Positions 51,129 to 62,209 of a DNA stretch of 64,000 bases are shown in pieces. This DNA comes from Aradus depressus (lineage: Eukaryota > Arthropoda > Insecta > Hemiptera > Aradidae). A program made the translations under genes and the position numbers. The notes beneath the pieces are model-generated. The model made no database searches and was not told where the DNA came from. It saw only the letters and a list, made by a program, of their open reading frames with translations. Positions within the stretch are counted from its first letter, which is position 1; each line of letters starts with the position of its first letter. The stretch spans positions 10,518,249 through 10,582,248 of the forward strand of contig OY759223.1 of assembly GCA_963662175.1 (NCBI GenBank), written 5' to 3'.

Positions 51129-51790
51129 AGGGTGGCCCTTACTTTGAAAACGTTTAAATTTCTCAGACCTCCACCCGGAATTTTGTTTAGAATGTTAAAA
51201 AAATTACCCCTGAATTTTTTCAGATTTTTTTGACCATATTAACCCGTGCCTGTAAGGTGTTAAAGTTTAACATTGAGTTAAAATGGGGATTTTGCGATTC
51301 GTGAGACTTTAGAGCGTAACTTTTGATGCCTCGAATGGATTGTTCTGAAATTTCGTATTGTTACGTTTTGGGGGTCGCTGAATTCAAATTTGATGTCAAA
51401 AATCAAGTTTTGACAGTTACACTTGTCAAAAAACTGCCATTAATTTTAACTAATAAACAATTTTCTCAAAAAATCCATCCGTGATGTGATTTTATAGGTT
51501 TTAGAGGTCGCTGATTTCAAATTTGATGTCAAAAAACTGTCAATAATTAAAATGTATATACAATTTCATGAATAAATTTTTCAATGATGTGGTTATATAA
51601 ATTTTAAGGGGTCGCTGAATTCATATTTGATTTCAAAAATCAAGTTTTGACAGTTATAGTTGTCAAAAAACTCATTTGTTTTAACTAATAAACAATTTTT
51701 TCAAACATTTCATCCGTGATCTGATTTTATATGATTTTTTTGATTCAGAATAATGCTTTTAATTTTGAATTATTGACAGTTTTTTGATAA
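51129..51790. repeat. Repeat beginning AGGGTGGCCC with four internal sub-units
   Basis: It opens like the Mutator-type element at 48,511 and shares AACCCGTGCC. Then a segment of about 120 bp recurs three to four times (GGTCGCTGAATTCAAATTTG, ATGTCAAAAATCAAGTTTTG, CTGTCAAAAAACTG). Non-coding, in the intron between shared exons 3 and 4. Confidence 0.6.
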
Positions 51791-52430
51791 TCGGAAATGT
51801 AGAAGATAAATGAACATCAAATTTCTAGTACAATAGGTACTATTTATATTTTTAAGTAAATAATAGAAAATAAATGAATATCAAATACAATAGGTACCAT
51901 TTATTTTTTTAATAAATGATGGATAATAAATGAGCATCAAATTCCTAATACAATGAGTACTATTCATATTTTGAGATAAATAACAGATGATAAATGAAAA
52001 TCAAATTCCCAATACAAAAGGTACTATTTATATTTTAAAATAAATAATAGAAGATAAATGAATATCGAATTCCTTGTACAATAGGTACTATTTATATTTT
52101 AAAATAAATAATAGAAGATAAATGAATATCGAATTCCTTGTACAAAAGGTACTATTTATATTTTAAAATAAATAATAGAAGATAAATGAATATCGAATTC
52201 CTTGTACAATAGGTACTATTTATATTTTAAAATAAATAATAGAAGATAAATGAATATCGAATTCCTTGTACAATAGGTACTATTTATATTTTAAAATAAA
52301 TAATAGAAGATAAATGAATATCGAATTCCTTGTACAATAGGTACTATTTATATTTTAAAATAAATAATAGAAGATAAATGAATATCGAATTCCTTGTACA
52401 ATAGGTACTATTTATATTTTCAATTATAAA
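51790..52430 (+). repeat. 64-bp minisatellite, about ten units
   Basis: The segment GAATTCCTTGTACA recurs at 52,067, 52,131, 52,195, 52,259, 52,323 and 52,387, exactly 64 bp apart, with one or two differences between units. About four older, diverged units precede them. The homogeneous right half points to recent unequal exchange or slippage. Non-coding, in a Gr intron. Confidence 0.95.
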
Positions 52431-52498
52431 TATTTTGTATTTCTATAGATAATTCTTCTCTCAAGTCGGTCACAAAGAGCGAAATAAATAAAATTATA

Positions 52499-52847
52499 GG
52501 TTAGGTTAGGTTTTATGACTCATGCCCGGGCTTTAACTACGAGGTCATATCGCCTACTACCAGAGCGCTCTTTCGTCACTCTGGTGGACATGAGCCCGAC
52601 TCTACTGTGGGAGTCCTAAATTTTGCCTACCCTAAATTTTTATTCATCTAGGGCAGGGGTCTTTAACGAGTACCTGACATCGTACAGGCTCGGGACCATC
52701 GCTTAACGTCCCATCCGAAGGACGGCGTGTTTAAGTTTATTTTACCTCCCAGATAAAATAAACTAAGGGCCTCGGTCGGGCTACGAACCCACGACCTTGA
52801 GCTCAGAAGTCAAGCACGCATACCACTGAGCTACCGGCGCCCTATAA
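52499..52847 (-). repeat. SINE family 1, full length with about 10-bp target duplication
   Basis: Flanks TAAAATTATA (52,489-52,498 and 52,848-52,857). GGTTAGGTTAGG at left, complete head at right. Confidence 0.92.
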
Positions 52848-52899
52848 TAAAATTATATATAAATTAACAAATATGAGTAATAGTACATAACTAAAAAAA

Positions 52900-53680
52900 T
52901 TTGATAATAATAAAAATATTTAATTAAAGTAATTAGGATAGAAATTATAGGATATTGATGGAGGAGCTCTGCCAAGAAAAAAAACATTAGCGTAGTCAAG
53001 GTCCACGCCGTAGATATTCCGTGAAAACGTCGGGATAAAATCATTTTTCATTTTCTTTTCGATGCTGCTGCAGCTCTTGCATTTGCTCGGCACTAGACTT
53101 TTTAGGTTTTTTAAAATTCCTTTTGATGTGAGCTTTCCTCTGATTTGCGTTTTCTATAATTCCGCGCATATTTACGATTCATATGAGACGACATCTTTCA
53201 TTTTTTTTTGCAATTTTCAATGTAATGCCGATTTTTACATATATTTCTGCGAATATTTTTATTGTTTCACTTTGAGTCCTAGTAGTGCTCCTCAAGTTCT
53301 TTACAATGACACCCGAATCAACGTCCTATCTAAACGCTTTATCACGCTACACTAATTTCTAATTTTACACAACGCTAATTCGCAACAATCATCCGCCGGC
53401 GCCCACACTAGCCCGATAACGTCACATGCAAAACAAACACGTACAGACATGCTCTATCCATTATGACCTCAACCGTTGTTATCGCATTATTAGTCTCGTA
53501 GTTATTATCGATTGAAATCTGACGGTATTTTGTAACACAAGAAAATTTGACCGGCTATCACTGTGCTTAACGAACGAATAGACGTTTTCACGTCAATAAA
53601 AATTAAAGCTTTTATATACGAAAACATGATTTTATGTATGGAAAAAGTTGTGCTTTCGAATAAAGGGTTTACTGTAACAT
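52900..53680 (-). mobile_element. Decayed pogo/Tigger-like element
   Basis: The right end GAATAAAGGGTTTACTGTA is the CAGTAAACCCTTTATTC type of terminal repeat next to TA. A decayed coding scrap on the minus strand (about 53,040-53,170) reads KAHIKRNFKKPKKSSAEQMQ and ELQQHRKENEK then stop, with no recognisable domain. About 53,395-53,475 is higher in G+C. Left boundary uncertain. Confidence 0.4.
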
Positions 53681-53875
53681 GTATACTTTTAATTCAATTT
53701 AACATTTTTTTAATTGTATCTTTTGCGTTCAAGAAATGGGGAAGGGAATAACATATGTATGTATTCTAAGTTGCTTGTTAGAATCGTCATAATAATTGAA
53801 TCATCATTATTAAAATTGACCTGAATGTACATTACAATAATATATAATATTATATAGTATGGTAAACTGTTTCAG

Positions 53876-53995
53876 ATGATAGCCACGGCCACAACCTACC
53901 TTGTTATTGTACTTCAGTTTGGATCTCAGAACTTACAAACATCGCCAATACTGGCGAACATCACTCAACAATATGATAATATCACTTCCGCTTAA
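53876..53995 (+). CDS. Gustatory receptor locus A, shared terminal exon 4
   Basis: Starts after CTGTTTCAG in phase 0: MIATATTYLVIVLQFGSQNL, then a short tail and TAA at 53,993-53,995. TYLVIVLQF is the TY-x5-QF signature in TM7 of insect gustatory receptors, the part of the protein that lines the pore gate. Its position after exon 3 (…NSLLCT) is as in known Grs. All six first exons depend on it for a complete receptor. Confidence 0.93.
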   Translation: MIATATTYLVIVLQFGSQNLQTSPILANITQQYDNITSA

Positions 53996-54608
53996 ACACA
54001 TTTTGTATATTATTATTATTATTATTATTATTATATGAGCTCGGTGGATAAAGGATCGTAAACTAAATCTTTACGAGTGTATGATATGTCTGTCCGTCTG
54101 TTTCTTGAAGATATCTTTGAAAATATTTATCGGCCATTCCACGCCAAAGTCTCTATTTTTTTTTTTTTTTTTTTTTTTTTGAGCTATTATGTAAATAAAA
54201 TTTCTATAAGATTAAATTGTTACGAAATAAATTTTTTGTTATTTATTTTCATTTTATAAATATTTAAACTTGGGGTATAGGTTCTCCTGATATAGAGAAA
54301 CCCCAAGGCGGAGCAATAAAAAAAAATATCTAATTATAATATTATATCGTTTATTTTGAGAAATAAATTTTTTTAATGAACTCTAGATATTTTTTTTATG
54401 CTCTTCTTTTTTTCTCGATATCAGGAGAATCTGGACTGTTTCACTAAGAGGACCGATGGGAGGGTTAACATTTTATTTCTTCGGATACATCAACTGGAAT
54501 TTTGAAATTATTATTGTGGTTTACAGTTGTATGCTCTAATCCTAGATTATTTCATTCAATATTAAGAAAAAGAAGAAGAGTTATAACAGTGGCATTTGGT
54601 TGGTTGTT

Positions 54609-54905
54609 TATGACTCATGCCCGGGCTTTAACAACGAGGTCATATCGCCTACTACCAGAGCGCTCTTTCGTCACTCTGGTGGACATGAGCCCGACTCTAC
54701 TGTGGGAGTCCTAAATTTTGCCTACCCTAAATTTTTATTCATCTAGGGTAGGGGTCTTTAACGAGTACCTGACATCGTACAGGCTCGGGACCATCGCTTA
54801 ACGTCCCATCCGAAGGACGGCGTGCTTAAGTTTATTTTACCTCCCAGATAAAATAAACTAAGGGCGTCGGTCGGGTTACGAACCCACGACCTTGAGCTCA
54901 GAAGT
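54609..54905 (-). repeat. SINE family 1, head truncated
   Basis: It runs from TATGACTCATGCCCGGGC to GAGCTCAGAAGT. The terminal half of the tRNA-like head (A-box) is missing. Confidence 0.88.
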
Positions 54906-55376
54906 ACAGCATTTACAGAGGTACAATTATACAATAAGGTTCCTTAACCATTACCCTTATACACTAAATACAAATCAAAAATAGTGACTCTTAAAAAAAT
55001 AAAAATAAATAGAAAGTAACTGAAATGAATAGAAAATAAATTGATAAACATTCAAAAACAGAGATTATAATTTAAAATCGTGAACGGATATTTTTGTGTT
55101 TCCCTCCCTGAGTTTTCTCTATTTTCTTTACCAAAACGTTTTGATTTGTGACACACTCAAGTAAAAAGTTTTTACTTAAATTTATTATGTAGTCCAGTAG
55201 GAGCTCAACATTTAGGTCTTCATGGATTTGGAGGATGGAGGTGTCCCTCGAGTAGCTACCAACCAATCTAAGGCATTTGTCTGTCCTTTTTGTAAACAGG
55301 ATAGCTTCAGTTTTTCCTTAATCAATATTAAACAAAATATGAAGAATAGTTGACATATATCGTTTATGTTATAATA
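54906..55376. other. Gap between Gr loci A and B, gene-free
   Basis: AT-rich; no polyadenylation or coding signal firmly recognised. AATAAA-like strings are too frequent to assign. Confidence 0.4.
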
Positions 55377-56006
55377 CAGTAGAACCTCTATAAGTCGAAC
55401 ATCAAGGGAGACGCCAAAAAATTCGAGTTATAGAGTTTTCGACTTATGGAGGATTTCGACTTAGGCGGATTTTGATTCGACTTGTAGTGGTTAAGATTCA
55501 TTCTAACTAATTTTGAGTTAGGGAGGTGAAATAAATAAAAATTCAAGTTATAGAGGTAACAAACATATTTATTATAAATCAAAACATCCTTAAAAAAAGT
55601 CAGTAATTTTTTTTTTTTGCTTTAGATAATTGGTAATCCTATTTATTGTATACTCCTAAATTGTTTTCTAAGAAACAATGGTGTACATTGTCGGCAAATT
55701 CTTAAAGTCGGTAACTTATTTTTTTTCGAGCTATAGAGGTAATAAGTTTCAAATAATTGAGTTGTAAAGGTTGTAAAATAAAACATTGCTATGTTCGAGA
55801 TACAGAGGTTCAATTTATTTTTTCGAGTTATAGAGGGAAAATATGTACCAAAATGGCTTGTAGGGACTCACTGATTATTTCGACTAATAGAGGGTTGAGA
55901 TTTCGAGTAATGGAGGTTTTGGGACTTGAAGAGAAAGGAACAAAACTTTTTTTCGAATTTTGGAGGTTTTAGACTTATCGAAGTTCGACTTAAAGAGGTT
56001 CTACTG
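55377..56006. mobile_element. Non-autonomous pogo/Tigger-type element
   Basis: Ends CAGTAGAACCTCTATAAGTC and inverted GACTTAAAGAGGTTCTACTG, flanked by TA on both sides (55,375-55,376 and 56,007-56,008). The interior is rich in TCGAGTTATAGAGG-like repeats of the end. 630 bp, no transposase. It lies about 340 bp before the ATG of Gr locus B. Confidence 0.8.
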
Positions 56007-56345
56007 TATATACATTTATATATATATATATATAGGTATTTTATTTTTTTTTTTCTTCCCCCAATTAAATATTAATGTTTTCATGTTGTTAATTATGCAA
56101 ATTTTCTAAAAAAAAATTGGCCGCGATTTAAGGGGGGAGGCCCGATTCGGAATAATTACCTACTTTTCATACATATGTAAATATCTGACGATGTTACATT
56201 ATTGCAAATGTACTATTTTGTTGTTAGAGTAAATATAACGATGACATCTATTTATTTTGTAGTGTTTTTTCAACAAACACTCTAAAAATTCTACTAATTG
56301 AGATCAATTTCTATGCAAGTACTACAAGGTTAGTTGTCATACAGC

Positions 56346-57173
56346 ATGGTCGAAACACTTTTCTCATCCAACGCGAAAACAGATACAATTTTGCCGAAAA
56401 TTTTCATTCCTGCTTATATTACAGGAATGTTTCCATTTAATAGTAACACTTTTACATTGTCAATATTACTTTTAGTATACTCAATAACTGTACAAATTTT
56501 GTCAATTTTTCTATCAGTTTATGCAGTACTTGAACATAAATTTTTTGGAAATACAAGCCAACTGTTAGTTACTATTCAATTAGTGATACTCAATTTGAAA
56601 AATATTGGTTCATTAGTTTCTCTAATTTATTACAGACAATTAGTTTTTGAAATTGTACAATATATAAAGACTGTTGAAAAAAAAATGCATAAAATTGGAA
56701 TTAAATGGACTTGGAGACCGAATTTATTACAAATTTTTGGTCCAATGATTTCATTGATATTTTTAACAATTTTTTCAAGTTTAGTATTTGAAAAAAGCGA
56801 AATAAATAAATTAATAATTTTACGTTATGCATCAATTCTAACTCCGCTATACTGCACATTTGCACTGACTGTAGCGTTGATTTGTCTTGTGAATATTGCA
56901 AGCTCAATGTACAATGTTTTATGTTCTCAAATTCATCTTGAAGAAACTGTATCCATATTTTCCGATATAAGTACAATTTGTGAAAATATAAATACCATTT
57001 ATGGTATAACATTTTTACTAACCTCCTGCAATAGTTTCATTGTGGGTGTCACGGGAGTTTTTGCAATGGTAAACAACAATATGGCGATGACTATTCAAAT
57101 TGCATTTTGGACCACGATTCATTTATTCCCCCTACTATGGATCATATATCACGCCAATAAAACAACTCAGAAG
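56346..57173 (+). CDS. Gustatory receptor locus B, first exon
   Basis: 276 codons. ATG at 56,346 is preferred to the in-frame TTG at 56,334. It starts MVETLFSSNAKTDTILPKIF and has AYITGMFPFNSNTFTLSILL, the Gr G-x-F-P-F N-terminal pattern. Late in the exon come ICENINTIYGITFLLTSCNS and NKTTQK, then donor GTAAGT in phase 0. It belongs to the same family as A5/A6 but sits after locus A's terminal exon and is followed by its own 3' exons. No other first exon was found between 53,995 and 59,527. Confidence 0.88.
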
Positions 57174-57239
57174 GTAAGTTTTTTAAATTTTAATTGTAAT
57201 CGGTAGACCAATTTGATGACACACAAATAACAAAATGAA

Positions 57240-57400
57240 AGACTTCGGTGAATCATCGGCAATGTAACTTATTTCTCCCCCACCAAAACTAGTCGATCGT
57301 TTGCGCTAATATTATATATTTGACTTACATAGGGGCTCCTAAATCCTCATACTATATTTTGTGTCGATTAATTCGTTACATCGCACAGTGGGGCAAAACG
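57240..57400. repeat. 'CATCGGCAGTTA' family fragment
   Basis: GACTTCGGTGAATCATCGGC and CCTCATACTATATTTTGTGTC place it in the dispersed family listed at 45,570-46,000. Located in the first intron of Gr locus B. Confidence 0.55.
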
Positions 57401-57552
57401 CATAATGAGCTCTCATATTTTACAAGCATTTATATAATAGGAAAAGATTATAATTAAAATCAGTATAATTAGTGACATTGGGGTAAAAAAAAATGAAAAA
57501 AGCATTTGCTTGTACAATAGCAGTTTAATAATGAAAATATAATAAAATAATT

Positions 57553-57876
57553 TTAAAAATAGTACAAAGAATCATGCGAAGAGTTGGTTGGTAACAAGTT
57601 GGGTTCTCTTAGCAGCCATAACACATCCGTCGGAAAATATTTTCTTGTAGAACGATACTTTCGACCTGTAAGAGAAATTATAGGGTCAGAATATATAAAA
57701 TTAATTAAATCTTGGTTCGTATGGATTCTGGTGTCCTTACGAGCCCGGTGTTCTCGTATGAACCTAAAATCGTGATTTTTTGCTTCTTGTGCTTCTTCCC
57801 CAAGATGACTTATAGGTAAGCAGTTATTCCAGTTTTTTAAATTGAACTCCCTCCCAAAAATTTTACATAAATTCAT
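57553..57876 (-). pseudogene. Transposon-protein fragment, family not identified
   Basis: The minus frame reads LPISHLGEEAQEAKNHDFRF, IREHRARKDTRIHTNQDLIN and YFPTDVLWLLREPNL. The GEEAQEA...R...R...TN.DL...SDP.IS...V..LL arrangement looks like the end of hypothetical transposon-borne proteins common in arthropods. I cannot name the superfamily. About 107 codons, no other domain nearby. Confidence 0.4.
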
Positions 57877-59526
57877 TACATTGGCAGTTATTGGGATTTT
57901 TTAGTTGAGACCCCTCTGAACCCCCCCTCCCTGATTTAGCTGAAAACTTACAGTTGTCATCCTTATATCAATCGTACAAGTCAATACATCCATTATATTA
58001 TGTGTTAAGCCTCCCTTATCCCTTCTTTCCCTCTGGTTGATTAAGTTAAAAATTAATAGGTGTTTTCGTTGTCCACCATCCATCCCCTATTCTCTTCACT
58101 ACCTCGTCCCTTCAACGCAGTCCTCGTCTTCCTTTTCCTCTTCTTCTGTCTCTAGGAATCCCCTTTATGCAGACTTTAGCCCATCGTCGAGAATCCATCC
58201 TTGTCACACAATGGCCAGGAACAGAGAAAGATGGAACAAATGTTTAACAGTATTATTTAAGAAATAACTTTCATTTTTACTTTAGTTTTTATTTTATCTA
58301 CGACACAATTCAGGACCTTTACAGATGTTTCCACAGCAAATTGCATTCACACCCAAATCCATACATCCACTCACTTTCTTCACCACACTTGCCACACAAT
58401 CCTCCCAGGAGATTGAAGAGGAGGTGGAACCATGACTTACTATAATCCCAAATTGCAACCGCCCACATCTTGAAACAAAATCATAAAATCCCCATTCATT
58501 GATAATATTCATTGTTTTTAATTTCGCCCTGAGGAGCTACCGCTGGGTGGCCTTCCTCTCTCATGCCAATCAAGTCATCCACATTCAATGAAGTCCTCTT
58601 GGTAGCTGGTTGTTGCGTCATGGTAACAGTTGCTACCAACATTATAAAGACAAAAAAAATGTTATCTTTATTCAAGAAGTAACAGTTTTACTTAAGAAAT
58701 AATTTAATTTAGGAACAATCGTTAAATATAAACTAGTTGTCATTTTCCTTTTTTTCATTAATTTTAAAATTTATTTTCTGATTTCCTTTCGGATTGCTTT
58801 TCTGATTCTTCTGTTGAAAGAGCAGTAGACTCAAAACTTCCAAAAGGAGAGGCTTTTGTTCTAAAAGAATGTCAATAAAGCTATTTTATTTTATTTTTAT
58901 TTTCATTTTAGGTGTTTTCTTTAGATGATGGTTCTGGATTTACATACAAAACTCCATATCAAAACATTCATTATATCATGAGTTATCGTGTTCACAGACA
59001 GATTTTTTTTTCATATTTGAAATTTAGAGAAACGCATGAAATTTCGTTGAAAATTACGTATTTAATTTTTCAATTAAATAACTTCCCCTATACATCTTTA
59101 CACCAAAGTAATCAAGGAATTTGAGTCGGTAGCTACTAATTAACTATTTCCATTTTAATAAGAGTCAAAAAAAGAACTAGTTTATCCTAATTGGTTTTGT
59201 AAGCTATTATTAATTTCCAACCAATCAATAAATTTTAGATTTTATAATACATAGATACGAAATTTATGGCAAAGATCCGAAAAGCTCTAGGGAAAAGTTA
59301 CGATTTTGCTGTGGATCTTGTCCATTTAAAAAACAATAATGTCAGAATGTAGGCGTTTAATTATATATTTTATTTTGCACAATTTTCTAAAAAAAAAATA
59401 TATAACAATGTGTTTTTATGTTTCGATAATATATTTACTTGTTATATTAGAATGACGCAGAAGCGTCCATGTTTATAAAAATATGTAAAAATATTCAAAT
59501 ACTAATTTGTATGTGTAATGTTTCAG
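57877..59526. other. First intron of Gr locus B, remainder
   Basis: 57,880-58,060 belongs to the 'CATCGGCAGTTA' family. 58,294-58,512 has a Cys-rich minus-strand frame (VKKVSGCMDLGVNAICCGNI) not recognised and without splice support. The rest is AT-rich. No extra Gr exon seen. Confidence 0.4.
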
Positions 59527-59598
59527 GCCAAAAACTTCAACGACATTCTCTACAAGCGTATGATTCAAGATGACATGTCACATCATTTATTAAATAAT
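59527..59598 (+). CDS. Gustatory receptor locus B, exon 2
   Basis: 72 bp between GTTTCAG and GTAAGA, phase 0. Encodes AKNFNDILYKRMIQDDMSHH plus LLNN; about half of residues equal those of locus A exon 2 (AKKFNEALYKRML...). One codon longer than the A version. Confidence 0.88.
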
Positions 59599-59668
59599 GT
59601 AAGAATTTATTTATTTACTAGCTGTTAAAAATTTATTGAATATTACCAGTAGAATTAGTTATTGTGAC

Positions 59669-59714
59669 CAGGCCCGGATTTAGAAATTTGCCGCCCCTAG
59701 GCAGTTGCGGAAAT

Positions 59715-59763
<49 letters not shown>

Positions 59764-60508
59764 CCCCTCAAAACTTCCTCAATGGTGGAATAAGTTTGGT
59801 ACGAAAAGTTTTTCAATAAATAATATGCACCGGTCTGAGAGCAAATATTTTATTTTATTATTGTCAGTATCCTTATAATCATGAAGTATATGACATCATT
59901 CAACAATTACCATTATGTATACGATTTTTTTTTGTAGAGAAATTATTGCTTATTGGTTGAAATTTTTACGTCTCGATTTTCGGATGGCAAACTCATCGAT
60001 AATGGAATCCAAATCTAAAGACATAAGCAAATCTGACTCTATAGTTAACAAAGCGAGTGTGTTTAATCGTTCTGCAACCAGTTTTGATCTCAAGTAGTTT
60101 TTCACTCGCCGCAGTACGGAAAATGATCGTTCAGCGCTACAATTTGATACTTGTGTGCAAACGAGCATTCGGTACGCTATATCAACATTCGGAAAAACGG
60201 AGCTCATTGCTTCTTAGTAATTTGAGCAGATCCATAGGAGAATTTTTTTCCATATTCTTTTTGACGCAATAACTTTTAAATAAAATCATTTCATTTACGA
60301 ACGATGCTTCAATATCTTGATCGTAGAAATTTATGAATTGAGCAGATTTTTCACGAATTTCTTTTTCATGCGTGCCAAAGAAATAGGCGAGAAATTCAAT
60401 TACCACGAATATAACAAGTTTTCAAAGTTTCCGCCAAAATATGCCGCCCTTCAATTCTTGCCGCCCTAGGCAACTGCCTACTCTGCCTGCATGGTAAATC
60501 CGAGCCTG
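59669..60508. mobile_element. Internally deleted hAT transposon with exact 8-bp target duplication
   Basis: Ends CAGGCCCGGATTTAGAAATT and inverted GGTAAATCCGAGCCTG. The duplication ATTGTGAC stands at 59,661-59,668 and 60,509-60,516. Next to the left end is a C-run of about 46 bases. It inserted at the edge of a SINE family 1 copy (60,514 on). The interior keeps only the 3' part of a transposase on the minus strand. Confidence 0.92.
59950..60406 (-). pseudogene. hAT transposase C-terminal fragment
   Basis: Two overlapping minus-strand frames together give VIEFLAYFFGTHEKEIREKS and then VSNCSAERSFSVLRRVKNYL, RSKLVAERLNTLALLTIESD and LDSIIDEFAIRKSRR. The C-S-A-E-R-S-F-S-x-L-R...L dimerisation region is conserved. 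One frame shift occurs near 60,190-60,230. This is the ZMYM1-like hAT group by appearance. Confidence 0.85.
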
Positions 60509-60513
60509 ATTGT

Positions 60514-60825
60514 GACTTATGTCCGGGCTTTAACTAAGAGGTCTTATCGCCTACTACCAGAGAGCTGTTTCATCGCTCGGGTGGACATGAGCCCGAACTC
60601 TATTGTAGGAGTCTTATCCCCAGTTGATTCGTGTAGGGTAAGAGTCTTTAATGAGTACCTGACATCGCACAGGCTCGGGACCATCGTCCCATCCGAAGGA
60701 TGGCATGCTCAAGATTATTTTTTTTCCTGAAGAAACTCCCTAACAAATAAAAAATCTAAGGGCCTCGGCCGGGTCTCGAACCCGCATTCTTGAGCTCAAA
60801 AGTCAAGCACGCTATCGGCGCCCTC
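60514..60825 (-). repeat. SINE family 1, diverged TTAGG-less subfamily
   Basis: Starts GACTTATGTCCGGGC, same tail variant as 29,033 and 43,078. The head has lost the segment with CATACCACTGAGC and ends CGGCGCCCTC. Confidence 0.85.
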
Positions 60826-60875
60826 GAGTTATCTTATATATTTTGTACACAAATGTATTTTACTTTTTACCACGA

Positions 60876-61230
60876 GAGGGCGCCGGTAGCTCAGTGGTAT
60901 GCGTGCTTGACTTCTGAGCTCAAGGTCGTGGGTTCGTAACCCGACCGAGGCCCTTAGTTTATTTTATCTGGGAGGTAAAATAAACTTAAGCACGCCGTCC
61001 TTCGGATGGGACGTTAAGCGATGGTTCCGAGCCTGTACGATGTCAGGTACTCGTAAAAGACCCCTACCCCCCTACCCTAGATGAATAAAAATTTAGGGTA
61101 GGCAAAATTTAGGACTCCCACAGTAGAGTCGGGATCATGTCCACCAGAGGGACGAAAGAGCGCTCTGGTAGTAGGCGATATGACCTCGTTGTTAAAGCCC
61201 GGGCATGAGTCATAAAACCTAACCTAACCC
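60876..61230 (+). repeat. SINE family 1, full length with 13-bp target duplication
   Basis: Flanks CTTTTTACCACGA and CTTTTTATCACGA (60,863-60,875 and 61,231-61,243), 12 of 13 alike. Complete A-box (GCCGGTAGCTCAGTGG), B-box (GGGTTCGTAACCC, one mismatch) and CCTAACCTAACC tail. Confidence 0.93.
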
Positions 61231-61734
61231 CTTTTTATCACGATTTATTTTATTTATTTAGCCTTATATTAATTAGTTGTTCCTTCTTATTATAGACACA
61301 TAACCATCAAATTTAACTATATTTTCTTCTTATCAATTGTGAACATGCAAAACAAAAGATAAACAGTAGACCCTCGATTATCCGCGCCCCTTGGTTCCAG
61401 CGGAAATGCGGATAACCGAGGGTTTTAAGTTTCAGGGCAATAAATGTCTATTTAATCAAATTAAACAATCATCTGATGAATTATAAGTCATTGTAAGGAT
61501 GTTGAGGTGGAAAAAAAAAAAATTTGATGAATAAAAAATATAATTTAAAAAAAACATGAAAATGTGTAAATATTTACATGTCTATAGTAAAAAAAGATGA
61601 ATATCGAATCAAAAGAATAAAAATATGAAAATGTCTACATTACATTTCTACGATATACCTATGTACTTTTTGTTTTATGAAAAAAATATGTTATTTTTTT
61701 TTTTGTTAACATTTTCTATTTTTTTAATATTAAT

Positions 61735-61990
61735 TCGAAGTTCTCTGTTGTTCATACCACTTCAAGACTGCATCTTCAATTTGCATATTTAACGATGCCT
61801 TGAGAGAATTTTTTTGTACTTGAATACTGAGAACGAAGAACTGATTTTTTTTTTTTAACCAAGTCCTGAACTGTATTTTTTCCTACGTTATATTCCTTAG
61901 AATGCAGCGATATCTGCTTTCTCTATTTTATCGAGAATCTCATTTTTATTTTCATAGAGAGAACGATGCGTTTACTCTTGATTTTTTCGC
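61735..61990 (-). pseudogene. CENP-B-type helix-turn-helix fragment of a pogo/Tigger transposase
   Basis: Reading the minus strand with frame changes gives SLYENKNEILDKIEKADI, then KEYNVGKNTVQDLVKKK and LNMQIEDAVLKWYEQQRT. These match in order the N-terminal DNA-binding region of Tigger/pogo transposases. Stops interrupt it and no DDE catalytic part remains. Confidence 0.65.
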
Positions 61991-62209
61991 TCCATGTTGA
62001 CGCAATAAAAATCAGAGAAAAACTCATTTTGAAATATGTAATAAATATGTTCATTTTGAAAACAAACTTTACTTAGAAAAGGAATGAGGGCGAAGAAAGG
62101 GAATTTTAATCTATTTCCTAGAAAAATAGAGGTCTTGCCTTCTTGAATCATATAACATACGCAAACATTCAATTTATTCATTTTTATTTTATTTATTAAC
62201 ATCCTTATT

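Noticed and set aside
58294..58512. Cys-rich minus-strand ORF as a small secreted peptide
   Set aside because: No signal peptide, no splice context and no recognisable family; likely chance or repeat-derived.
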